Shown one piece after another: positions 45,143 to 54,262 of a stretch of DNA of 64,000 nt. Position numbers and translations under genes: made by a program. Origin of the DNA: Anaerolineales bacterium UBA6055 (GTDB lineage: Bacteria; Chloroflexota; Anaerolineae; Aggregatilineales; Phototrophicaceae). The notes under the pieces are model-generated. The model saw only the letters and a list, made by a program, of their open reading frames with translations. It made no database searches and was not told the origin of the DNA. Position 1 is the first letter of the stretch, and each line of letters opens with the position of its first letter. The stretch lies in contig DIYL01000054.1 of the NCBI GenBank assembly GCA_002428985.1, positions 323,104-387,103 on the forward strand. Reading direction: 5' to 3'.

Positions 45143-46384
45143 TTATTGAGGGTTCTTATTTCGGTTTCGATTCCGATTACGTCGCCTGCGTCGGTTCCGA
45201 GAATTCTTATTTGACTTCGTCTTTTCTTCTTCTTTAGGTGTTGGTTCTGGTTTAGGCACATCCGACACATATGGATGTGAGTTATTCACAGTAACGCGTT
45301 CACCAATAAGTTTCTCAATGTCTTTTAGATACGGGCGTTCATCTACATCACAGAACGAGTACGCGATACCGTCGGCACCTGCTCTTGCTGTACGGCCGAT
45401 CCGATGCACATAACTTTCAGGAATATTAGGCAAATCAAAGTTAATAACGTGGCTTACCGCTTCAACATCTAGTCCGCGGGCGGCAATATCCGTCGCGACG
45501 AGTATACGGGTTTTGCCAGATCTAAAATTACTTAGTGCACGTGTACGAGCTGTCTGAGATTTGTCACCATGAATAGCTTCGGCTGGTAAATTTGCTTTGG
45601 TTAGTTGCTTCGCTAAATTATTAGCACGATGCTTTGTACGCGTAAATATTAGAACACGCTCAATTTCTTCGGTTGTTAGGATATGTTTGAGTAGCTTCTT
45701 TTTATCGGGACGGTCGACAAAATAAATCGACTGGTTGATTTTCTCAACAGTGCTTGATTGTGGGTTAACTTCGACACGAACAGGTTTGACAAGAAATTGT
45801 TTGCTGAGGGCTGTTATTTCTTGGGGCATTGTTGCTGAAAATAACAAATTTTGCCGCTGTTTAGGCAACACCTTCATAATACGCTTCACATCATGAATAA
45901 ACCCCATATCTAGCATACGGTCAGCTTCATCCAAGACAAATATCTCAAGTTTGTTGAGCCGTACAACCCCCTGATTTATCAAATCGAGTAAACGCCCAGG
46001 TGTTGCCACTAAAATATCGATCCCATTACGAATAGCTTTTTCTTGTGGGTTTTGTCCCACTCCACCAAAAATAACTGTATGCCGGAGTGGTGTATTACGC
46101 GAATAAACGGCAAATTGATCACCGATCTGGGCAGCAAGTTCGCGTGTTGGTGATAATACTAGGGCTCGGATATAACGGGTGTGTGATGTTACACCAAGTG
46201 AATGAATAATCGGTAAGGCAAATGCAGCCGTCTTACCTGTACCTGTTTGGGCACAGCCAATCACATCACGCCCATTGATGATGTGTGGGATCGTTTGTCG
46301 TTGGATTGGGGTGGGCCGAGTATATCCTTTATGTTGGATGTTATCGAGCAAGACTTTATCCAACATTAAATCACGAAATGTCAT
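45143..46384 (-). CDS. DEAD-box ATP-dependent RNA helicase
   Basis: A 413-residue RNA helicase of the RhlE/CsdA type, active in RNA unwinding during ribosome assembly or decay. Motifs in order: PTPIQ (Q motif), AQTGTGKT, PTRELAAQ, VATPGRLLD, VLDEADRMLDMGF, SATMP, FTRTKHRANNLAK, ATDIAARGLDV and HRIGRTARAG. The C-terminal tail is short and strongly basic (RNRRRRRNRNRNRNKN), suited to RNA binding. I prefer ATG 46384, where the family sequence starts (MTFRDLMLDKVLLDNI). An ATG 15 codons upstream (46429) is in frame but adds an atypical leader. Neither start has a good ribosome site. Confidence 0.93.
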   Translation of the reverse strand: MTFRDLMLDKVLLDNIQHKGYTRPTPIQRQTIPHIINGRDVIGCAQTGTGKTAAFALPIIHSLGVTSHTRYIRALVLSPTRELAAQIGDQFAVYSRNTPLRHTVIFGGVGQNPQEKAIRNGIDILVATPGRLLDLINQGVVRLNKLEIFVLDEADRMLDMGFIHDVKRIMKVLPKQRQNLLFSATMPQEITALSKQFLVKPVRVEVNPQSSTVEKINQSIYFVDRPDKKKLLKHILTTEEIERVLIFTRTKHRANNLAKQLTKANLPAEAIHGDKSQTARTRALSNFRSGKTRILVATDIAARGLDVEAVSHVINFDLPNIPESYVHRIGRTARAGADGIAYSFCDVDERPYLKDIEKLIGERVTVNNSHPYVSDVPKPEPTPKEEEKTKSNKNSRNRRRRRNRNRNRNKNPQ

Positions 46385-46554
46385 GTAGTTTTTTGTTCTC
46401 TGGTATGTTTTAGGAAAGGAGACATGCATTGTGGTGTATTTTACATAAAATTACTAGAGCACAAATACTTACTGCAAGTCTGGGATTGACGTTTGTGATT
46501 TATCGCCTAACATCCAACCCATAGTAATTTATTTTTAACGTAGGAGGATTTAAC

Positions 46555-46992
46555 ATGTCATTGGACGAAAAAGCAAAAGAACTCGGTATTGATATTGAAG
46601 ATTATACCGCATCGACCACGCTTGCACCTGCAACTAAAATTGGCAATACCATTTATGTATCTGGTCATGTATCGGGCGGATATAAAGGTAAACTTGGTAC
46701 AGACCTAACAGTTGAACAAGGTCAGGAAGCTGCAAAAGTATGTGCTGTACAACTCTTGCAAGCAGCATATACGATCACGGGTACACTGAACAACTTGCGT
46801 CTGCGCAAATTATTAGGAGCAGTCAACTCTGCACCAGATTTTACAGATCAACATTTGGTCATTAATGGCGCATCACAGTTATTCTGGGATTTATACGATG
46901 GTGAACTACACGCCCGTAGTGCGCTGGGGTTTGTATCATTACCACTTGGTTTTGCAGTAGAGATTGAAGCAATTTTCGAGATTGTTGAATAG
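46555..46992 (+). CDS. RidA/YjgF-family protein
   Basis: A 145-residue protein of the RidA superfamily, which hydrolyses reactive enamine/imine intermediates from amino-acid metabolism. The sequence has GNTIYVSGHVSG near residue 33, QLLQAAYTITG near 62, and the conserved arginine block HARSALGFVSLPLGFAVEIEA near 118-138. TAGGAGG lies 8-14 bases before the ATG. It precedes an MFS gene by 11 bp. It belongs to the YjgF-like subgroup with a slightly longer N-terminus; the enzymatic arginine is present, but the substrate is unknown. Confidence 0.9.
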   Translation: MSLDEKAKELGIDIEDYTASTTLAPATKIGNTIYVSGHVSGGYKGKLGTDLTVEQGQEAAKVCAVQLLQAAYTITGTLNNLRLRKLLGAVNSAPDFTDQHLVINGASQLFWDLYDGELHARSALGFVSLPLGFAVEIEAIFEIVE

Positions 46993-47003
46993 TAGGGTAT
47001 TGA

Positions 47004-48296
47004 ATGCGACGACTCGGTAATACCTTACAGGCGTATAATCGCCAAGCAAAGACATTTTTCCTTGTTGTGATTGCACTCGGCTTCACGATTGATGGCATAT
47101 ATACCGTATTGCTTAATCTGTATTTGCTACGTCTTGGTTATGGGACAGAATTCATTGGTCTAGTGAATGCTGTTGGATTATTGTCATTTGCATTGACGAG
47201 TTTGCCTGCTGGCATTATCGGGTCGCGCTTGTCTACAACACTTCTATTAAAAATTGGCGCACTTGTGATCTTAATTGGTGGTGGTGCGTTACCGCTTGTC
47301 GAATCGGTCCCTGCGAATATACAAGATATATGGTTAGTGGTTTTCTATGGGATATTGCTGGGTGGATTCTCACTCTTCTTTGTGAATGGCGCACCATTCC
47401 TAATGAATAGTGTTGCTGATGGTCGGGAAAATGATGCCTTTGCGATGCAAACAGCATTACTCGCTTTTGCTGGTTTCTTAGGGAGCTTTGTTGGTGGCGT
47501 TTTACCGGAGTTTCTTGCCAGTATACAAGGGGTCACATTAGATGATCCTGCGCCATATCGCATCACATTTATTCTGACATCGCTTGTGCTTGTGTTTGCA
47601 TTTTTCTTGATCTTGACTGTTGCAAAACTCAAAATGAAGGATGATACAGTTGCAAGCGGAGATGTGTCATCTGATGCCCCTGTGCCCACAAAATCTGTTT
47701 GGACGATGCGCATCGTCATCCTGATTGCTGTTATGTCACTTGTTCGTCTGTTTCAAGTAGCTGGTTCAGCAACAATTGTCGTCTATTTCAATGTTTATAT
47801 GGATACACAATTGTTGATGTCAACAGGTGTAATTGGGGCGATTGCTGCTGTTGGACGGTTGACAGGTATCCCGACTGCATTGCTGACACCTTATCTTGTC
47901 AAACGGTGGGGTGATGTGAATGTCATTATCTGGAGTGCAACAGCAACGGCGATGTTTATATTACCTCTGGCATTAGTCGAACATTGGATGGCGGCTGCAA
48001 TCGGATTCATTGGTGTGACGGCGATGAACTCGATTCGATTTACTGCATTTTTGGTATATATCCTAGGGCTTGTCACGAAGAAACAACAAGCGGTTATGTC
48101 GGGTAGTGGTGAGATGGCGGGTGGCTTTAGCTTCTCGATGATGGCATTAGGTGGCGGGATTATTCTTGCATTATTTACATTCCGCGATTTATTCCTTCTC
48201 AGTGCAGGTTTTACTGTTTTAGGTACGGTCATCTTCTGGTTACACTATCGTCTGACACGTCCACAAAGAAAGACTAAACTTGTACTTGATGGATAG
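47004..48296 (+). CDS. MFS transporter
   Basis: A 430-residue major facilitator superfamily transporter with 12 hydrophobic segments and a cytoplasmic loop near residue 215 (KLKMKDDTVASGDVSSD) joining the two halves. The segment 2-3 region carries AGIIGSRLSTTLLLKIGAL, the family's loop position, without the strict GxxxDRxGRR. The substrate is not evident. It is probably cotranscribed with RidA (11-bp gap). A convergent hairpin follows. Confidence 0.88.
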   Translation: MRRLGNTLQAYNRQAKTFFLVVIALGFTIDGIYTVLLNLYLLRLGYGTEFIGLVNAVGLLSFALTSLPAGIIGSRLSTTLLLKIGALVILIGGGALPLVESVPANIQDIWLVVFYGILLGGFSLFFVNGAPFLMNSVADGRENDAFAMQTALLAFAGFLGSFVGGVLPEFLASIQGVTLDDPAPYRITFILTSLVLVFAFFLILTVAKLKMKDDTVASGDVSSDAPVPTKSVWTMRIVILIAVMSLVRLFQVAGSATIVVYFNVYMDTQLLMSTGVIGAIAAVGRLTGIPTALLTPYLVKRWGDVNVIIWSATATAMFILPLALVEHWMAAAIGFIGVTAMNSIRFTAFLVYILGLVTKKQQAVMSGSGEMAGGFSFSMMALGGGIILALFTFRDLFLLSAGFTVLGTVIFWLHYRLTRPQRKTKLVLDG

Positions 48297-48311
48297 ACGA
48301 ATTGTTGAAAA

Positions 48312-48350
48312 CATCACGGTAGAAAGACGATGTATACCGTGATGCTATTT
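48312..48350 (+). terminator. Terminator hairpin after the MFS gene
   Basis: CATCACGGTA (48312-48321) pairs perfectly with TACCGTGATG (48335-48344) and is followed by CTATTTTG. It lies between convergent genes and could serve both. Confidence 0.7.
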
Positions 48351-48360
48351 TGTGGACGAT

Positions 48361-49539
48361 TTACTCTAGTTCAACATCATTGATAATGACACTAAACATA
48401 TCATTATCAAGTGTGCCGAGCGAAAATTGCATCGTAAACGGCTTTAAATCGCGGGTACATGCGACAACTTCATCTGCTACACCATAATAAAGATCACCTG
48501 TGATTGTATTGTCGTTGTTTGTGATACGAGCACGAATTGGCATATTACAGATAGATGGTTTTTGTGCTTAGATTGTGAGATTTAAAAGTGGTGTCATCGA
48601 CATGGTTGCGATACCATTGACATCAGTTACGATGAGTGGGCTGATATTGGTATTATCAAATTCAGCTTGTGTATCAGCACACAAATCATCCGTGAATGTG
48701 ATTGGATCACCGGCTTGTAGTACAAGAATGCGCTCATATGTCAGGGCAAGTGGGCTAGCGATACCAAATTGTGTGTCATCAACTGTAATTGTATCGTCAT
48801 CTGTAACTGATGGCTCAAATGCATAAACAACAAATGATTCGCCTGTATCAATATCTAAGTCAATCGTTGTTGACCAGCCTCCCTGTCCTGCAAGCTCACC
48901 TGTTTCGATTGTTGCGAATGTCTCAGCAAGGATTTCTCCATCGAGTTCATTCAGTATCTGTATATTGAGTGTATTTTCAAATAGTGCACCAGCTGTACCT
49001 TCAACTAACAATGGCGACGTAGATACACCCTGATAACTAATGGGGCGGGTGATGTTGACAAATGGTAATCCAAATTCACTATTCAAATTTAGATTAATTT
49101 CGTCTTCAGTAATAATTGATCCTTGTTCTGGTTCTGTAGAGTAGGCGTGAACTCTTATCGGCGTTACGCTATCTACCTCGCTTAAGTCAATATCAATTGA
49201 CCAATCTCCCTCGCCGCCAAGCTCATCTATATTGACTAGGGTCGGTTCAGTAAACAGAATCTTCCCCGTTGTAATATCAATGACTTCGACCACAAGATTT
49301 GCCTCAAACAGCCCTTTACCTGTTCCATTGACCGTAAATAAGGTGTTAACAATACCCGTGAAATTATTGGGAGAGGTGATAGTGATGTCAAATAGTTCTT
49401 CGTCTGTATTTGACTGGATGACAATCAATCCCCATTCACACACATAGAATGACTGTTGTAAAGGTGTTGAGGTATCTTGTGCGAATGTTGGAACGAGACC
49501 GAGGGCAAAGATTAATATAACTGATAAGACTTTTAGCAT
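48361..49539 (-). pseudogene. Secreted Gmad2-domain protein interrupted by one in-frame stop
   Basis: From ATG 49539 the frame runs 323 residues to a TAA at 48570-48568, then continues in the same frame for another 69 codons to a stop at 48361-48363, with no shift. The continuation (AQKPSICNMPIRARITNND onward) is protein-like. The first part has a signal peptide (MLKVLSVILIFALGLVPTFA) and two Gmad2 immunoglobulin-like domains, around residues 47-120 and 160-235. They share the patterns GKGLFEANLVVEV/GALFENTLNIQI and GEGDWSIDIDL/GQGGWSTTIDL. I read it as one gene of about 392 codons with a premature stop; TAA read-through or a sequencing error are alternatives. Confidence 0.7.
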
Positions 49540-49614
49540 TTATGGCACTGTTTCTCCTTATAATTGTATCTGATTTGTACTTATACAACGCTGTAACACA
49601 TTGATTTGTTCCAA

Positions 49615-50493
49615 CTACCTCTGGTTGCGTGGTAGGATTCCGACAAATCCGGATGAACTCCATGTGACATTTGCGTGTTTGTGCCGTAACTGTTGGTAGA
49701 GTTGTTCAGCAATGCTGTTATCCCGCCAATCATAATTGACAGTATCTGCAAATGGGCTATTCTCAGTACGCGTGCCCTGTGTACCGTCCCCCAAGACAAA
49801 TGTATCAACGACAATACGATGGGCACCACTTTCTACGAGATGTGTTGCAAAGTCGTGGGAATATGGAAGACAAGGCGATACTGTAATTTGCGTGTTTACA
49901 CCAGCCTCAACTGCTTGACGCACTGCATCAAACCGCTTCTCAATATGTGCTTTTGATGGTCCATAAGGTAAATCATAACGATCGGTCTCGATCGTCATAC
50001 TCAACCATGCGTAGGGAATATCTGCAATAAGTGCCAAATCATCGGTAACAGAAGGGGCGCGTGTTTGTATGACTAATAAATCCAGATCATCAAATTTCTG
50101 GAAAACCTCTAAACAACGCCGTGTCATACGTATTTTGCGTTCAATCGGTTGATATGGGTCGGTGACAGAACTCATAAATATGCGCATGGATTGGCGAGTG
50201 CGCGCATTGCTGAGTTGCTTCTGCAATAGGTCTGGCGCATTTTCTTTGATGATGAGTGCATCACCCCATTCTTCACCCTCTTCCCGTGAGTAATACCAAT
50301 TGGGAATCTTCTGTGCATAACAGTATTTCCCACAGTAAATTGAACCAAACCCACAACCAATCGCCCATGATAAAGTGTGGGTAAATGGATACTCACCCTC
50401 TGTAAGAAATCCGCCTTTTTGTGGAGTCAATATTTTCTTAGATTGTATATATCGAATGTTCATATGATATGTTGAGTCGAGACATGCAAGCAC
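49615..50493 (-). CDS. Radical SAM protein of the spore photoproduct lyase-like (COG1533) family
   Basis: A 292-residue radical S-adenosylmethionine enzyme. The opening IQSKKILTPQKGGFL followed by WAIGCGFGSIYCGKYCYAQ is the usual COG1533 start, but the cysteines are spaced C-x6-C-x3-C rather than the standard CxxxCxxC. Later blocks, FMSSVTDPYQPIERKIRMTR and LLVIQTRAPSVTDDLALI, are typical of the family. GTG 50493 is the longest start; ATG 50463 (NIRYIQSKKIL) begins nearer the family start, and neither has a strong ribosome site. The substrate is unknown, and DNA photoproduct repair should not be assumed. It lies 15 bp downstream from the Ig/SH3 gene. Confidence 0.82.
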   Translation of the reverse strand: MLACLDSTYHMNIRYIQSKKILTPQKGGFLTEGEYPFTHTLSWAIGCGFGSIYCGKYCYAQKIPNWYYSREEGEEWGDALIIKENAPDLLQKQLSNARTRQSMRIFMSSVTDPYQPIERKIRMTRRCLEVFQKFDDLDLLVIQTRAPSVTDDLALIADIPYAWLSMTIETDRYDLPYGPSKAHIEKRFDAVRQAVEAGVNTQITVSPCLPYSHDFATHLVESGAHRIVVDTFVLGDGTQGTRTENSPFADTVNYDWRDNSIAEQLYQQLRHKHANVTWSSSGFVGILPRNQR

Positions 50494-50508
50494 ATCCCGA
50501 CTGATTGA

Positions 50509-52443
50509 TTAGTATTTAGGAATCGCGTCGATAAGCCCTTCAATAAGGACGGTGTTTGGCGCATAAACCCAACCAAAGATGCCGTTATATTCGACTGCAT
50601 ACCACTCATCACCGCGTCCGCTAGCCGTACGTGCATAGAGTGTCATTTCTGCACCCCACGGGATCAAGTCCGGGTAGGGGGGCATCCGGTCACTTGGTCG
50701 TGGTCGGAAGTTGAGGTTGTCGAGGGCCCGTAGACGCACGCCACGATCTCGCTCATTGAAAACATTGTCAATTACACTACCTTGAATCGGCACATCTTGA
50801 CCAAATACTTGCAGATACCGCCCTGATGCCCATCCTGCTAAGTCTTCTTCACTATCTACAATAATGTAGTACCACATGTACACGCCTTCTTCATTGTTTT
50901 TAGCTGTGACGCGGTAGTTGATGTCTGGGCGTAGTACAGTGCGACGCGATGACCCAATGAATGGACCTGTTCGTAAAGAAAGTCCACGTACCTCGACGAC
51001 ATTTGCGTAAGTTGGGGGGAGTGGGGTTTGTGTTGGAATCGATGGGGTAAATGTAGCTGCAGGTTCATCGGTTGTACCTGTGCCACCATCAACAGTGCCA
51101 TCGTCTGTATCAACATCGCTATTACCGCCCTCGGTCACACCTGTACAAAACAATGAATAAACCGCTGTCGGTATATCTTCGTCGTTTGTCACAAACTGTA
51201 GAATTGCGTTGAAGTCTTGTGCTGCATCAGGTAAACAACGGATTCCAACAGAAACATCTGAGCCACCATCCGTAATACTGAAGGGTGGAGAGTTGGTAAT
51301 AATGGTAAAGTTATCGGCATCAACTCCTTGAATTAAACCTGCAGTTGGTGCAGAAACATCAAGTTGGTCTGTCCCTTCTTCGGATACTAGAATAACGATT
51401 GTAAACGCTGAGCCGATGTTAACATTGCCAAAAGTAATTGTTGAACCAGGGGCTGGAATAGAACCATACTCTGCATTCCCTGTCTCGTTGATGGTAAGGG
51501 TATAGTCACGATCAGCCGTGTTGTCTTCTCCATCCGTCACAGTGATATTGACATTAAATGTCCCAAATGCACTCGGTTGACCTGTGATGAGACCCGTACT
51601 CTCACTAATTGCAAGACCAGAGGGAAGCCCCGATGCTGTAAACTCATAAAGCTCGTCACCACCGGTTGCATCTATATCAACAGTATAGGTTCTTCCGACA
51701 ACACCACTTGGCAGTTGTGAGCTTGACGGAGAGCTTATTTCAAGATCAGTTACCGTATCTCCACCAGTAATAACCAGTTTGTAATCGCGCGATCCAGTCC
51801 TATCAGGGTCTGAAACAGTGTCAGTGACTTCGACTGTGAAGAAAAATTCGCCGGATTCCGTTGGTATACCAATGAGTTGACCTGATGCTGGATCCATGAT
51901 CATACCATCTGGTAAGTCGTCTACATCAATATCCCATGTATACGAACCTTCAGTAGCATCTTCTGTTGTAGAAAACTGTAAAGCTGTGTAGGTTTCACCG
52001 ACTGTACCATCAGTAACTTCGAATACGTCTGGAACATTAATGACAATATCTCCGGTATAGGCACCAATGTTAATTGTAAATGGAACTGTACCGCTTGTAT
52101 TGTTCGGTGGTTCATTGGAATCTTCAACGATAAGTTCAACGTTAAATGAACCGGATACGGATGGTGCACCAATAATTTGTGCATCTGTGCCGTCATCTTC
52201 AACATCTAAGCTTAAACCCGTGGGTAAAGTTCCACTGATTGAATAACGATAAGGGGTTAGCCCCCCTGTCACATCGATGTTTCCTTGGAATGACGCATAT
52301 TGTGTACCGTTTATTGTTGAGCCAGAAACAGGGGCTGTAATTGTTGTTTGTGCTAACACGCCTACGATATTGGTTAAACTGAGTAACAAAACTACTGCAA
52401 AACCAATAATATACTGACGTTTAAATCGTAATGTCATCATCAA
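50509..52443 (-). CDS. Secreted protein with Ig-like (He_PIG) repeats, ASH-like domain and two SH3b domains
   Basis: A 644-residue exported surface or cell-wall protein. It has a signal peptide (RQYIIGFAVVLLLSLTNIVGVLA) and three He_PIG/cadherin-like repeats, about residues 35-125, 140-228 and 232-320, each with the LPTGLSL/LPDGMIM/LPSGLAI type core. An ASH-like domain follows at about 322-430 (FGNVNIGSAFTIVI), then a Thr/Asp-rich linker near 440-480 (DVDTDDGTVDGGTGTTDEP). Two SH3b-like domains close the protein (LSLRTGPFIGSSRRTV and LNFRPRPSDR...WYAVEYNGIFGWVY). GAGGT precedes the first of three ATG codons by about 5 bases. The SH3b domains suggest binding to cell-wall peptide or an adhesive role. 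Confidence 0.87.
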   Translation of the reverse strand: MMMTLRFKRQYIIGFAVVLLLSLTNIVGVLAQTTITAPVSGSTINGTQYASFQGNIDVTGGLTPYRYSISGTLPTGLSLDVEDDGTDAQIIGAPSVSGSFNVELIVEDSNEPPNNTSGTVPFTINIGAYTGDIVINVPDVFEVTDGTVGETYTALQFSTTEDATEGSYTWDIDVDDLPDGMIMDPASGQLIGIPTESGEFFFTVEVTDTVSDPDRTGSRDYKLVITGGDTVTDLEISSPSSSQLPSGVVGRTYTVDIDATGGDELYEFTASGLPSGLAISESTGLITGQPSAFGTFNVNITVTDGEDNTADRDYTLTINETGNAEYGSIPAPGSTITFGNVNIGSAFTIVILVSEEGTDQLDVSAPTAGLIQGVDADNFTIITNSPPFSITDGGSDVSVGIRCLPDAAQDFNAILQFVTNDEDIPTAVYSLFCTGVTEGGNSDVDTDDGTVDGGTGTTDEPAATFTPSIPTQTPLPPTYANVVEVRGLSLRTGPFIGSSRRTVLRPDINYRVTAKNNEEGVYMWYYIIVDSEEDLAGWASGRYLQVFGQDVPIQGSVIDNVFNERDRGVRLRALDNLNFRPRPSDRMPPYPDLIPWGAEMTLYARTASGRGDEWYAVEYNGIFGWVYAPNTVLIEGLIDAIPKY

Positions 52444-52541
52444 TTACCTCTTAACAAGCAAGGTCAATTTATGACTGTAGTTTAGCATTAAACTGCTAAT
52501 ACAGCCTGAATTGTTGTTACATATCAACATTTCAATAGTAC

Positions 52542-53474
52542 TTACGGATACGGCAGAAGTTCGACCTGTGGCAAAAACTGTTGCATATGCTTTATATCAT
52601 AAGCCGCCGTCGCAGGGTGGAGGCAAACAGCACTGGCTGTAGCGATCCCTAGACGAATCCCATTTTCGATGGTATGACCATGATGAATCGCATGTGCCAG
52701 TCCAGCTAGAACAGCATCACCTGCACCTGCTGCACTTTTTACATCCAAGTTGATAGGGGGAATGCGATAGGTTTGATCTTTGAGGATGGCCAATGCACCA
52801 TCTTTCCCAAGTGTAATGATGGATTGTGTGCCATATTGTGTGAGAATATCGCGACCTGCTTCATAAGCTGACTCAATTGTATCAATTGGATAACTGACAA
52901 GTGAACTGAGCTCATGTTGGTTTGGTTTGATATAAGTGGGTTTAGCCTCTAACCCAACCGATAGATTAGGGTGCGACGCATCAAATATAATAGGAACATC
53001 GTGTTCATGAGCAAGATTAATGATGTCAACGTAAAAATCAGGGGATATACCGTTAGGTAGTGAACCACCTGTAATGACAACAGTGGCTTGATCAAGTGCG
53101 GCAATATATTTGTCACGCAATGCTTCAAGGTGGTTTTCTTTGACAGTCATTGATGTTGTTGTGATAGTTGTTTGCTCACCAGAATTTTCGTCAACAACGA
53201 CTGTATTGATGCGTGTTTCGCCATCGGCTTCAACAAAATCATGTGTTACATCAAAATCTTCAAGTAAGCGTTTGACTTTCCCGCCAATAGCCCCTGCTGC
53301 TAAACCTAGTGCGTGGCTGCTGACACCCATTCTCCCTAAAATCCATGATGCATCAGTCGGTTTACCGCCCATGCTGTGGTATGTTTGTGTTGCCCGAATG
53401 GTAGTATCTGGAACAAACTTAGGAATAAATACAATCAGGTCGATTGTTGTGTTAGGTGTCAGCGTCACGATCAT
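52542..53474 (-). CDS. PfkB-family sugar-phosphate kinase (1-phosphofructokinase/tagatose-6-phosphate kinase-like)
   Basis: A 310-residue kinase of the ribokinase-like PfkB family, nearest in motif to the LacC/FruK group. It starts MIVTLTPNTTIDLI, has the substrate-site TYHSMGGKPTDASWILGRMG near residues 30-50, VITGGSLPNGIS near 133, and the catalytic AAGAGDAVLAGLAHA near 250 with the GAGD aspartate. I use ATG 53474, 4 bp after the aldolase stop. A longer frame to 53552 would overlap the aldolase by 74 bp with a non-family leader, so I reject it. It probably phosphorylates a ketose-phosphate fed to the neighbouring aldolase. The exact sugar is unknown. Confidence 0.85.
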   Translation of the reverse strand: MIVTLTPNTTIDLIVFIPKFVPDTTIRATQTYHSMGGKPTDASWILGRMGVSSHALGLAAGAIGGKVKRLLEDFDVTHDFVEADGETRINTVVVDENSGEQTTITTTSMTVKENHLEALRDKYIAALDQATVVITGGSLPNGISPDFYVDIINLAHEHDVPIIFDASHPNLSVGLEAKPTYIKPNQHELSSLVSYPIDTIESAYEAGRDILTQYGTQSIITLGKDGALAILKDQTYRIPPINLDVKSAAGAGDAVLAGLAHAIHHGHTIENGIRLGIATASAVCLHPATAAYDIKHMQQFLPQVELLPYP

Positions 53475-53478
53475 CGGT

Positions 53479-54171
53479 CTAGTCTTCTTTAAAGTTAGCG
53501 ATGGCATCTTCCATCTGCTGCGCTTCTTCTTTAAGCATCGGGCTTGCACCAAGATGTTGTGACATCATCATCACATATGCATTGGTATCCAGACGTTCAA
53601 CTGCATCGAATGCAGCTTCTAAGTGTTTGCCCATCAGGAAGAGCCCATGCCATGGTGCGATTGTACCTGCTGCATGTTTGGCAATTCGTGACTCGCGCCC
53701 TTTCATGGTTGCTACAATCCGCTTACCGAGTTTCGGACTATGAGCAGGGGCATACTCAATAACTGGCGTTACCCCAAATTTGCGTGTTGCTTCCATAATA
53801 GGTGGCATTTCCATATTCGCACATGCAAAGACCATTAAGTTACGTGGATGGCAGTGGATGACACCAGTACCATATTCACTGTAATTTTCATGTAAACCAA
53901 AGTGGACGGCAATTTCTCGTGTTAGTGTTCCTTCGCCAACGAGGATTTCACGGTCTTTATTCACAACCAACACATCCTCAGGATCCAATTGCCATTGGCG
54001 TAGATGTCCAGCAAGGGTAGGTGACATGCAGAATACGTCGCCTACACGCAAGCTGATATTCCCTCCACAAGCATCTGTGAGATTACGCTCAAACAACTTG
54101 CGTCCAATATATGCAACGAGTTCTCGTCCGGCTTGTACTTCTTCTGTAAGGACAGACTGTATACTTTGCAT
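53479..54171 (-). CDS. Class II aldolase/adducin-family protein (fuculose-phosphate aldolase-like)
   Basis: A 230-residue zinc-dependent aldolase of the AraD/FucA family, which splits or epimerises sugar phosphates. The signature ERNLTDACGGNISLRVGD near residues 29-46 and the zinc ligands GVIHCHPRN (two His) near 103-111 are present. A further His in APWHGLFLMG near 172 fits the third ligand. GGAG lies about 10 bases before the ATG. It is cotranscribed with the PfkB kinase and divergent from an iron alcohol dehydrogenase. A FucA-like role giving lactaldehyde or glycolaldehyde plus DHAP is inferred from this context. Confidence 0.86.
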   Translation of the reverse strand: MQSIQSVLTEEVQAGRELVAYIGRKLFERNLTDACGGNISLRVGDVFCMSPTLAGHLRQWQLDPEDVLVVNKDREILVGEGTLTREIAVHFGLHENYSEYGTGVIHCHPRNLMVFACANMEMPPIMEATRKFGVTPVIEYAPAHSPKLGKRIVATMKGRESRIAKHAAGTIAPWHGLFLMGKHLEAAFDAVERLDTNAYVMMMSQHLGASPMLKEEAQQMEDAIANFKED

Positions 54172-54189
54172 GTGTATTCTCCGTATTTT

Positions 54190-54218
54190 TCGACATAATT
54201 AAATTATAACGCTACAAT
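54190..54218 (+). promoter_or_regulatory. Probable promoter of the iron alcohol dehydrogenase gene
   Basis: TCGACA (54190-54195), a 17-bp spacer and TACAAT (54213-54218), 44 bases before the start codon, in the divergent region shared with the aldolase/kinase operon. Confidence 0.5.
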
Positions 54219-54262
54219 GATAAATGACAATAGATGAAAATAAATGAAAGGAAACGAAAGTT

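Noticed and set aside
46423..46488. A 21-codon plus-strand frame starting ATGCATTGTGG with a strong AAGGAG site, overlapping the long start of the DEAD-box gene
   Set aside because: The ribosome site and start are good, but the peptide is very short and no promoter is evident; it may be chance. It slightly favours the shorter DEAD-box start.
48361..48543. A 60-codon minus-strand frame that could be an independent small gene
   Set aside because: It lies in the same frame as the Gmad2-domain gene, nine codons after that gene's TAA, with no ribosome site; it is better explained as the tail of one interrupted gene.
53475..53552. Longer PfkB kinase start at 53552
   Set aside because: The added 26 residues (KKKRSRWK-type) are not family-like and would overlap the aldolase gene; ATG 53474 matches the normal family start.
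53110..53562. A 150-codon plus-strand frame opposite the PfkB kinase and aldolase genes
   Set aside because: Serine/valine/arginine-rich composition typical of an antisense shadow; both real genes on the other strand have clear family motifs.
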